Assembly (NCBI GenBank): GCA_021396245.1
Contig: WNYE01000010.1
Coordinates: 372,001-436,000 of the forward strand
Direction: 5' to 3'
Length of the DNA: 64,000 nucleotides
DNA from: Sporothrix humicola
Lineage: Eukaryota > Ascomycota > Sordariomycetes > Ophiostomatales > Ophiostomataceae
The stretch's first letter is position 1. Every line of letters starts with the position of its first letter. Shown here in pieces: positions 55,387-64,000 of the stretch. Both the position numbers and the translations under genes were made by a program. Below the pieces are notes generated by a model that worked only from the letters and a program-made list of their open reading frames with translations, was not told where the DNA came from and did not search any database.

Positions 55387-56323
55387 TTATGCGCTGACGT
55401 TGTCCAGGCGGCCATCCTCGTAGTTGACCTTGGAGAAGCTGCCGGCCCGGTCGCGGCGGTTGCGGCGGCGCCAGCTGCGCTTGTTGGAGCCAGTGGCGCC
55501 GTTCGTGCCGTCGTCGACAGTTTTGGAGCGGCCGCCCTTGCGCGTGGCACCGGCGCACAGCAGGATCATGGCGATCAGCAGGGCAGCGAACGCACCCCAG
55601 CTGAAACCGAAGCCGTAGCCGCCGAGCACGGCATCGCGGCCGACGCTGTGGAAGACGTTGCGGGCGCGGACAAAGGTGGCAGTCATGAGCGAGACGGCAA
55701 TGGTGAGGAAGACAAAGGCGACAATGGTGACGAGGCTGCCAATGCCCGAGCCCAGGCGACCGCAGCAGGCGATGAAGGTGGAGAAGAAGGCCAGGACCTC
55801 GAAGAAGAGGGCGAGCAGGTAAAAGACCCAGCCGAAGCGCCACATGTAGTAGTAGTAGTACGATGTTGTGTTGCCGCCATACTTGCCAATCAACTGATCC
55901 GGAGCGCCCTCTGCATTGGGGGCCCAGACTTTGCCAAAGGGCATGGCCGGGTGCGCGCTGCCGCACTGCTCATTGTTGGGGCCGCACGAGTAGAAGTAGG
56001 TCCACTGGGTGGTATCGTGTGCGCCCTCAATGCCCGTCGTGTCGGCCTGTAGGAAGTACGTCTTATTCAGCGGCGTGTGGTTGGTGACGCCCGCCAAGAT
56101 AACGAAGAACAGGAAGAGGATGGATGTAGCCAGCATAAGAGCGGCGCCAATGGCGAACGGCGCGTCTGCGAATGGTCAGTTAACTGTTTCTTTTCTTTTT
56201 CTATTCTCTTTTTTTTTAAGAAAAAAAGAAGAAGAAAGAAGCACGTCCAGGTCTTCAGTTCGACAATTGACGAATCTGGAAGCATAACGGCGGCAAAGGG
56301 GGTAACTCACGAACGAGAGCCAT
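55387..56323 (-). CDS. Sur7/PalI-family four-span membrane protein (two exons)
   Basis: Sur7-family proteins sit in the plasma membrane, in yeast at eisosomes, and affect cell-wall structure and endocytosis. Exon 1 is 13 nt (56311-56323, MALV plus one base) and exon 2 is 55387-56165, giving 263 aa. The 145-nt intron has a GTGAGT donor and a CTGAC branch site. The first membrane segment (APFAIGAALMLATSILFLFFVILAG) is followed by a luminal loop with N-glycosylation sequons, a Cys pair (SCGPNNEQCG) and Trp and Tyr clusters (TYFYSC, YYYYYMWRFG). The second segment (FYLLALFFEVLAFFSTFIACC) and two more (ITSLVTIVAF-like, WGAFAALLIAMILLCAG) complete the four spans. The basic C-terminal tail (RSWRRRNRRDRAGSF) faces the cytosol. 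The loop lacks a perfect Sur7 signature that I could recite with certainty, so the family call is good but the subtype is open. Confidence 0.85.
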
Positions 56324-59300
56324 TGTGAATGTTGATTTGATTCGTCGGTGAGGAGTAAATCTTGATTATGCTGTTGATATCGTTTGTTGTTTGGTTTGCG
56401 CTCTGAGCTTAACCCATATATTACACTCGTAGAAAGAGATTGGAATGACCTTGAAAATGAAAAAAAAAAATTGCTACCCAAATGAAAGAAATATGAAATC
56501 CAATCTGTCAACAGAATGGGCGGGTTGTCGGTAGATAATGGCGGCGATTCAGCGTGAAGTATGTCAAAGTGAAAGAGTAGAAGGACGAAGGGGAAAGGAA
56601 AAGAAGAAAGGGGGAGAGGAAAAGGAGGGGGAATTAAAAACAGTGAACAGCGGAAAGTGGGAGGGCGAGGTAAATAAAACAGAAGGAGCACCCCACACAG
56701 GCTGAGGCAGAGAAGACAAAGAAACAACGTGATCTGCTCTTTCCGATTTCCGATACTGGAAGCACCGTGAAGGAGGGCAAGAACCAACGACGTAATCCAC
56801 ACTCAGCGCAGATTGAGAAAGAGCAAAAGCAGCTCTAGACGCTAAGGGGGTACAATGACGAAAAGGTCGTTGGCCGGCGAGAAACTAGAAAAAATATAGC
56901 TTGGAGGGGGGAAGGTACGGCGGTGGGATAGTAGTTGGTGATCGGCTTTATGGCGAGCGATGCGAAAGGGGAAAGGTACGCCAGGCGCAAAGAAGCATAT
57001 TGAAGAAAGAGCAACCAGCAAGCACTACAAGTGACGAGGCGGGGACACAAGATATATGGACTGAAGGCAAGAGCACATGAGCTTTGTTTGCCTGTTGGGT
57101 GACAAGCAGACAAGGTGGAATCTGGTCGAGGAAAGTGCGAAGCGCAAACCAGCGCGTGCCACACCGCCGTCGCACACACCGAACAGGAAGTCTCGAATGT
57201 GTGGCAGTCGTTCTGAGCATGTGCTGACCAGGTGCACCTTCCTCCCCCCATGACGACAACGCACCGAAAGAGCTATCCCGATCTGGTACTAGTCCGACCC
57301 GGCAATCCCCATGTTATTGGGCAGCCCGATCGCTCCTTCCCAGCGAGCCAGCACGGCCTAGGTCCAGCCGATTTCTGTCCAGCTCTCGCCAGCACATACG
57401 GCGTCAGGCCCAGCTTTGTTCGGGCAGCAGTAGCAGGACTCCAAAAGAGTAGCAGGGGCTAAAAAGGAACTTTTATCATGTCGCTTATTCTGGTAGACGA
57501 GATGGGTACCAGGGAGCAGGCGAACAGTGCAGACCACAGTCATCCCAGCACTGAGCTGCTGGCGGACCCAGTTTTTATTTACCGCTAGCACAATAGATCT
57601 CCCGGCATGGCCCCATTTTTCTGGTTCGGCGTGCTGGGCTGCCTTTGAGAGGAAAGAGGCATCGAGCCCACTGCCAGCATCGCACTGCCGACAATCGACG
57701 CTACGGAGTAGGCCTCGCCGCCCAGCAAGGAAACAAACAAAGATGACATGGAGACATGTACGCATGGACAAAGGAAAAAGGACGCCGCCAGAGACAACGA
57801 GAGCGCCTTATCCTGTTTTTCTCGCGTGTTGCCTCTCCAGTGCAAGGAAGCTCCGGGAGAGAAGGACCGCAGAAACGCAAAAACAGGGATCGTCAATCTG
57901 GAACTTTTCTTTTGTTTTCCTCTTTTCTCTTTCGTGTTCTTTATCGTCGAGTTGTATTTTCTTGTTTTTCTCATTTAACATGTTCCAGTTCCCCCCAATT
58001 ATATTATTGGCGAGCCTCATCGAAAGGTATCATCAGGAGAGCCAAGCTGTAAAATAGTGACTTGAGGGCGCTGAGTGGTTCCCGCAACCCTCAACTTTTG
58101 TTTTCTTTTTGTTGTCTCCAACTTTCCGCCACAAACCCACTGTGCACACTATTGCATGTACTCCAGGGCGATCGTCATTCGCATTGTCATGGCATATCCT
58201 GCAAAGTACTTTGTATGTCCGATATGCATCATGCACTGTGCTAGTTTTTCTTGTCATCTTTCTTGTCATCCTTTAGGTCTCGATTTCCTTTCTTTTTCGT
58301 TGTTCGCTTTGATGCATTTCTAGTTTCTCGTTTCTAGTTTCTGATTTCTGGACTGTCGTCATAGTTTCGATCTCGTGCAACCAATGACAAAGGAGGCCGC
58401 TCGTACTTGATCATGTACGATCTGGGGCGTATTTTCAGTGTACAAGAATGATCTAATATCGACGAGATGCGAAAAAGTGCATTATTCGTCCGATCCAGTT
58501 GCGGTTTTCGCATTTGGGGTCTGTTGGTCATTGCGCACGTTGCACAGAGTTGCATCGAGACTGTCTTGTCCCCCCTAAGGTTGCAACAGCACTGCTAGAA
58601 CCAAGGAACGGTCCGTTGGGACGACATGCCATTTCTAGATTTTTGCTCGATGAGTGCTGAGTCTTTGGATCGTAGCGATGCACCTGGCGTTCGTGCTTTT
58701 TTGAATAACACGACACAACGGGCACCTCTTCTAATTTCCAAGTGGTACAAGAGGGCATACATCACACATGGACGGCGACAGCCGAGCCAATGGCGTGTCT
58801 CATGGAGACATACAGCGAGACTTGCTGCCTTTTGTTCTTGATACGTTTTCTTCAAGAGGAAGAGCAATAATGTTGTGTTTTGTAAACCGATGAATTATGC
58901 CAGTCTATAACACAAGCCATAGCAAATCCATCAGCCAATATCGGCATCGAACCGACGGCTGGGCATTCTCTCCATCAACGGCTGAATGAAGTCGAGTTCG
59001 TGGGAAAGGGGTGGAGTCGAGAAGCCGCTCTAATATGGCACATTGCGATGTTTAACCCCCGCGTGAACATCCCGCAAAGGGCTTAAATAAACACAGCTTA
59101 ATTCTCAGGCCATATAAATTTATCCGAGCCTTTCTCCTCTCTCGCGCCCTGCACGTTTTGAGGATATGATGTAGAGCAGCGGCAAAGTCGGAATGATCAG
59201 ACTGTATTTACGGTATATTTACATGGCAATGGCCCGTTCCCGTCCCCAGAAAGGGGCAGGAAACAACTATCAAGACGAATCAATAGCAATTACAGTGCAG

Positions 59301-59551
59301 AATTGTCCCCGTACCTGCATGTGAGCCGTGTTTGTCTATTAGAGGGGGCGAGGATGGGGGGGATTTTAAAGAAGCCGAGAAGAAGACACAGGAAGGACCC
59401 GAACCCGTTCTTATAAGAAGAGAGACGGCCAAGAGAAGAGATATGTTCTGCTTGCCTTCTTGTGCACCTGTCTGGCCGTCGAAATCAATTCTGGTGTGCA
59501 GGATTGGTCCATGATACTCAAACTTCAGGGGCATTCAAAATAAAAGGCATT
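56324..59551. other. Divergent intergenic region, Sur7-like / FAD oxidase
   Basis: About 3.2 kb without a recognised gene. The Sur7-like leader (56324-56800) is A/G-rich on the + strand. TACGGAGTA, the complement of the TACTCCGTA string, is at 57702-57710. A tRNA-like fragment near 58930-58985 was rejected. A CCATATAAATTTAT string is at about 59110. A polypurine stretch (59340-59400) precedes the oxidase start. Confidence 0.45.
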
Positions 59552-61891
59552 ATGCAGCAGATTCAGCCCCAAAGACGGCTACCAATGGCACTGGTGGCCG
59601 CGTTTGTCATCGGCACTGGCCCAGCCTTCGCCTCGAGTCCTGGACAAGCCAATGTCAACATCAATTTCCCCTACGAGGCTGTCCAGCTGACCGATGCAGA
59701 TGTTGGCAACTTTTCGGCCATTGCGTTTGGCAACGCCACGGCAGCCACGGCAGGAACAGCGGGAGTATCCGCTCCCGCCTGCCGCGCCTTCCCCGGATCC
59801 AAAGACTGGCCATCGACGGCCACGTGGTCTCGACTCAATGATACGATGGACGGCGGTCTTCTGCACCCTTCGCCGCTCGGTGCCGTGTGCTACCCAAGTG
59901 CCAATGGCACGCTTGGGGCATACAACCTGACGCAGTGCCTCGGCCTCATGTTTGGCTCATTCGACTCGCGTGTCTACATCGACGACCCGCTCACAGTCCT
60001 TACATCGTGGCCACAAGGCGAAACTTGCGCTGCAACTTTGCAGCCTCAGGGAACCTGCACGCGCGGCGGATTCCCCGAGTATGTGGTTAATGTCACGACA
60101 GTCAAGCAGGTGCAGGCGGCCGTCAACTTTGCGCGTAATGAAAACGTCCGCCTCGTTGTCAAGTAAGTGTCGCCCACTGGACGTGTAGGTAATAATCAAA
60201 GTTTCCCCACTAACCCTCAACCCTCAACCCTTAGAAACACCGGCCATGACTTTGTCGGCAGATCAACCGGCGCTGGCGCACTTAGCGTGTGGACTCACCA
60301 CCTCAAGAATTTTGAGTTCCTGCCCAACCATACCGTCACTAGAGAAGACGGCAGCACATACTACAGTGGTATGGCTGCTCGCGTCGGCGTCGGTCTTGAG
60401 GCCTGGGAGCTCTACCAGTACATGGAGCGTTACAACATGACGCTTGTCGTGCCTGGTGGCCAGACCGTCGGTGCCTTTGGCGGGTGGATGGCGGGCGGTG
60501 GACACTCGTCCCTCGGCTCCCTGTTCGGCATGGGCTCCGACCAAGTTTTGGCTCTGCAAGTCGTGACGGCCGATGGTCGCTATGTGACGGTCAACGCAAC
60601 GTCGAACCCGGACTTGTTCTATGCTCTTCGTGGTGGAGGGCCGGGCTCGTACGGTATCGTGACGTCGGCCATTGTGCGCGCCTTCCCGGCCGTGTATGTG
60701 TCAGAGACTTCGATTTCGTTCCAGGTCGGCAACCCGTACGGTGGAGGCGGCTTTAACTTCTCGTTCCCTCTTCCGCCATTGAATGGAACGAGCCCTCTCA
60801 ATGCAACAAACCCATTCGGTGGTACCAACCCGTTCAACTTCACCGTGCCGTCCACCAACGGAACCCGACCTCGTCCAGGAAGAGCCTGGCAACCTGTCAC
60901 TGCGCCCAGTACCGAGGTCTTTTGGGAGGCAGTCAATGCCTACTTCCGTTTCGGTGAACAGCTTTGTGACGGCGGCGGAACGGGCTACAGCTACATTTCG
61001 CAGCTGTCTCGGGGCGGTTTTGGTGGCATTGGGAACAGCAGCACGAATGGCAGCTACAGCTTCTCTACCACACTGGAGATGCCGGGTATGACACCACTCG
61101 AGGCTCAATCTTTTTTGCAGCCTCTTTTTGACAGCCTCAACCAGCTTGGCATCAAAGTCAACAACACTCTGCCACGCACGTCTGCTTCTTGGGGGCCTGG
61201 TCCGCAACAAGGCGCCGGCGACAGTCCTGGAAGCGGACGGTTTGCAACACGCCTAATCCCTCGGCGCAACTGGGAGAGCGACAGCACTTTCAATGCCACA
61301 ATGACGGCCCTGCGTACCGTTATCCAGTCAGGGTACTCGTTCCACGGTGTCCAGCTGGCCCCATCCCGCAACCTGCCAGCAGTCCAGTTCCCGGGCAACA
61401 GCTCCGTTAACCCAGCTTTCCGCGATGCACTCATTCACGGCGATTTCTTTGACTATGGGGGCTTCGGCGCCGCGGCTGGTGTCTCCAACAACACGGTTGA
61501 CACCGTGGCCAGCCGTCAAAAGGCGTCTCGTGCCCGGTTCGAGGCTGCGTTGGATATTGTGCGTGCTGCTACCCCAGGCTCGGGCGCATACGTCAATGAG
61601 GCCGATCCAGATGAGCCCAATTGGCAGCAAAGCTTCTGGGGCGCCGAATATAACCGGTTGCTGGCCGTCAAGCGTGCACGGGATCCATGGAATGTTTTCT
61701 GGGCACCCACGACCGTGGGCAGTGAGAGCTGGTCGGTGCGTACGGCCAACATTCTATTTGAGGGATCGCAAAATGGCAGGCTGTGCCAGGTGGCGGCGCC
61801 AGCTGGTGCAGAGGAGCTGGGGGCTGGAGCTGCACCTTCAGGGGTGCCGGTCGGGCCGAAGCGGTCGTTCACTGGCCCGAGGCATGCGTGA
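59552..61891 (+). CDS. Secreted FAD-linked oxidase with BBE domain (two exons)
   Basis: Exons are 59552-60162 and 60235-61891, giving 755 aa. The 72-nt intron has a GTAAGT donor and a CTAAC branch site. A signal peptide (PMALVAAFVIGTGPAFA, about 11-27) indicates secretion. The FAD-binding domain (PCMH fold) contains the flavin-attachment His in NTGHDFVGRSTGAGALSVW (His about 208) and GGGHSSLGSLFGMGSDQVLAL. The C-terminal BBE block is SFWGAEYNRLLAVKRARDPWNVFWAP. Such enzymes oxidise alcohols, sugars or alkaloids; fungal members include isoamyl alcohol oxidase-like proteins, but the substrate cannot be told. Many N-glycosylation sequons are present. An insert rich in NxT/S and Pro (about 366-410) interrupts the substrate region. 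The first ATG is at 59552; a second at 59585 would shorten the signal peptide by 11 residues. Confidence 0.9.
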
Positions 61892-62390
61892 TGAGTTGTT
61901 TGATTGGTGATGTGACAGAATGATATGATCCTAAGCTTGGAAAACATACACGCGCTTGCATATAGTTTGATAAACAAAAGCATATCTTATTTCGGTTCCG
62001 TTGGCGTTCACTGGCGCGTCCACATAGAATTGGCAGTTCGTATCTCTGCGAGCATGAACACGTGTCACAGCCTTGTCGTATGGTCATTGCATATCGCAAA
62101 GGGGAAAGAGGCGGGGTTGGTGAATGCGGTTGACGAAATAAACCATCTGCATGAGCGAGCTTGCATTCGACATCGTTGATTTGCTGGATGCAGATGCGTC
62201 CGGTGGCGGCAAGCGTTCGTGTCGCATTGCAGTGGTCAGGCAGCCTTGCAGTTTCGTTGGTTGATATTGGCTGAGGGGGCGATAAATAAGTGACTGAGAA
62301 AGCTCGATATCGAGAGACAGACAAGACTGGAGATAAATAAAGCATGCAAGACTCTTTTCTGCCATTGCTTGAATATCCCTTGTCAAAATT
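61892..62390. other. Spacer between FAD oxidase and C2H2 gene
   Basis: About 500 bases of mixed sequence, probably the oxidase 3' region plus the promoter of the next gene. No gene is visible. Confidence 0.45.
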
Positions 62391-63407
62391 ATGATGGTTA
62401 ACACTACCGAACTGCTGGTCACTTACGACCGTTTCCTCGAAATGCTCAACACCACTCCGACGACCAAGGCTTTTTCTTGCGATCCGCCGTGCGTCCGAAG
62501 GTTCAAGACGGCTGCTGCCCTTGCGGAACATAAACGCTACGCCTCAAAGCACATGGCGAACAATCAGGCCGGGCCCATAAATGGTGCCTTGATCAGAGAG
62601 GCAGAAAGCCCAGCCATAGCCAATGGCACTGGCGCCGGCCCAGCAAGCGAGATCCACGGAACGCAGGGTGTCAGGATCACGGCTGCGAACACCAATGCCA
62701 ATGGCCAGATAAAACCTGCAAGCAAAGATGCGCGCAAACGCTCTGGAGGTACCTTGGCCAAGGCCAGGAAGGAAAAGACAACCGATGAAATGCCGCGCTG
62801 CTCTCTCTGCAATAAGCTCTTTGCGACAGATCAAGCACTTGCCGACCATGTCCGCGACTCGCCAAAGCACGCACCCGCCAAGCTTGCCGACACGCCTCTT
62901 GACCGATTCTTCCAGTCGTATCCCACATTCCCCTACGATCGCTCGAAGCCGCCCGCCGAGTCGTTCCGCCAATTGGAGGAGTACTTTGACTGGAACAGCG
63001 TGTCAAAGGCACGGAAGGTCGCCTGGAAGGCGTATCAACAGGCCCTTGTCGACGAGGTGCAGGTTTGGTTTGGCGATGTGACCGATCTAGACTCATGGCA
63101 TGAGCTGTGCCGGGCTGTGAGGATTCGAAACCCGCCGTCAACAATCCCTGAGTGTAAAAGAGCTGTGCGCCGGACCCATGTCAACATTGTCGACCTAATC
63201 GAATGGGGTCGAAATGGGCGGCCAGCCGATAGCCCTGTGAAGGTCTATAAATCGATCCGGTTGCTGCGAGAATACACTTTTCGAACGGGCCGAATCTTCC
63301 CAAAGGAAGATGCTATCCGAGAGGAGGATGGTGCAACTAACATTGTGCTGCGACACTTGTTGCGCGACTTCCGGATATTTGGGGTTGGATTAAGAGTCAT
63401 CAAGTGA
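62391..63407 (+). CDS. C2H2 zinc-finger protein with conserved fungal C-terminal domain
   Basis: The 338-aa single-exon protein has two C2H2-like fingers: Cys30-x3-Cys34-x12-His47-x6-His54, and Cys137-x2-Cys140-x12-His153-x6-His160. Residues 165-338 (DRFFQSYPTFPYDRSKPP, WFGDVTDLDSWHELCRAVRI, RRTHVNIVDLIEWGRNG, IFPKEDAIREEDGATNIVLRHLLRDF) form a domain I recognise from many fungal proteins of unknown role, often found as repeated or stand-alone copies. The second finger sits next to that domain, a common pairing in this group. Function is unknown; a role in RNA or DNA binding is possible only from the fingers. The start is the first of two adjacent ATGs (62391, 62394). A preceding A/T-rich region and a short upstream gap fit independent transcription. 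Confidence 0.75.
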   Translation: MMVNTTELLVTYDRFLEMLNTTPTTKAFSCDPPCVRRFKTAAALAEHKRYASKHMANNQAGPINGALIREAESPAIANGTGAGPASEIHGTQGVRITAANTNANGQIKPASKDARKRSGGTLAKARKEKTTDEMPRCSLCNKLFATDQALADHVRDSPKHAPAKLADTPLDRFFQSYPTFPYDRSKPPAESFRQLEEYFDWNSVSKARKVAWKAYQQALVDEVQVWFGDVTDLDSWHELCRAVRIRNPPSTIPECKRAVRRTHVNIVDLIEWGRNGRPADSPVKVYKSIRLLREYTFRTGRIFPKEDAIREEDGATNIVLRHLLRDFRIFGVGLRVIK

Positions 63408-64000
63408 GGGTGGCCGAGAAGGAAAACGAACGATATGAAAACAGGGGAAAATAAAGATGACGATGGGATCAAAAATCTTGATACAAAATACAGGATGAAA
63501 AGGGGTAAACACGCGAAATGGGTCAGTTGGGGAAGGTGTAAGTGAGGGCAGGGGCAGGATGTTAACATGAGGAAGGCACGATGTAGGAGAAAACGGTGGA
63601 GCTTCAATATAAAAACGGAAAGTAGTAACGGTAGCTTATTGCCCGAAATGGAAAGACCGTTGCCACATTACGGTAAACCAACACTGACAGGCGCTGGAGA
63701 CGGTGCCGGATAAAGTCGATTCCGATTTGACATAACGGCCGCAAAGCGGAAAGTCCACCGCGGGGCAGGCACGACAGAGCCTAGCGAATTGGGGGGAATG
63801 CCCTGGCAACTTTTTTTTTGGTTGCCCCTCCTTCTCTTCTAGTATTTTCCTGGGGAACGCAAAAGAGGCAGGAGCAGCCCAAAGGCAAAACGAAGGCAAA
63901 ACCGCAACCTCCAAAAAAAAAAGTGACTCACGCGCATCACCACATTTATATCATTGCAATTCCGTGATACTCGCGATATTCTGTGCATTGAGTCAACAAC
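63408..64000. other. 3' region at right edge
   Basis: A/G-rich + strand with a T run (63809-63819) and an A run (63913-63923). No gene is visible. Any gene to the right starts beyond the window. Confidence 0.4.

Noticed and set aside
58925..58990. tRNA-like T-arm on the - strand (GGTTCGATGCC)
   Set aside because: A T-arm can be drawn and the 3' acceptor strand ATTGGCT is near, but there is too little space for an anticodon arm before a matching 5' acceptor strand. Not a complete tRNA gene.
1..64000. Secondary-metabolite cluster built around the PPTase, FAD oxidase and Zn2Cys6 factor
   Set aside because: No polyketide or peptide synthase, no tailoring set; these genes are far apart and separated by housekeeping genes.

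Overview
The window looks like nuclear DNA from a filamentous ascomycete (Pezizomycotina). Introns are short (50-145 nt) with GTATGT/GTAAGT-type donors and CTAAC-like branch points 10-25 nt before the acceptor. Coding regions are GC-rich in third codon positions, intergenic DNA is poorer in GC and full of pyrimidine- or purine-rich leaders, and the gene families are typical of the group (RTA1, Zn2Cys6, Sur7/PalI, Sfp-type PPTase, Msc7-like ALDH, secreted BBE-type oxidase). A Sordariomycete is likely. Ophiostomatales (Sporothrix/Ophiostoma-like) is only an impression. No bacterial, viral, CRISPR or intact mobile-element features were found.

Layout, left to right: a large conserved fungal protein of unknown function (+, 1188-4562); a secreted CREG-like FMN-barrel protein (-, 5390-6346) whose stop codon is followed in frame by 157 more coding-like codons of very hydrophobic sequence (4916-5389); SLY1 (+); LRP1/Rrp47-type exosome cofactor (-); a mitochondrial-looking ketopantoate-reductase-fold protein (+); PDCD5 (+, apparently with a 5-nt microexon); an Msc7-like membrane-anchored aldehyde dehydrogenase (-); an HSPA12-like Hsp70 with a long Pro/Gln-rich head (-); a 7 kb gene-free stretch; glucokinase (+); a NAA50-like acetyltransferase with an N-terminal PCNA-binding motif (-); an enlarged Sgf11-like SAGA subunit (+); a PPIL1-type cyclophilin (-); signal peptide peptidase (+); 4'-phosphopantetheinyl transferase (+); an RTA1-family membrane protein (-); a 6 kb gene-free stretch; a Zn2Cys6 transcription factor (+); a Sur7-family protein (-); a 3.2 kb gene-free stretch; a secreted FAD oxidase (+); and a C2H2 protein with a conserved fungal C-terminal domain (+).

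Most genes are housekeeping (secretory traffic, RNA decay, translation-linked proteolysis, chromatin, glycolysis, carrier-protein activation) and do not form a pathway cluster. They sit mainly as convergent and divergent pairs, with three large divergent promoter regions upstream of CREG/SLY1, Hsp70/glucokinase and RTA1/Zn2Cys6. Exon borders were placed by eye from splice signals and reading frame. No searches or transcript data were available.

The most interesting points are the hydrophobic in-frame extension behind the CREG-like gene, the PIP box on the NAA50-like acetyltransferase, the PDCD5 microexon, and the size and second Cys cluster of the Sgf11-like protein.
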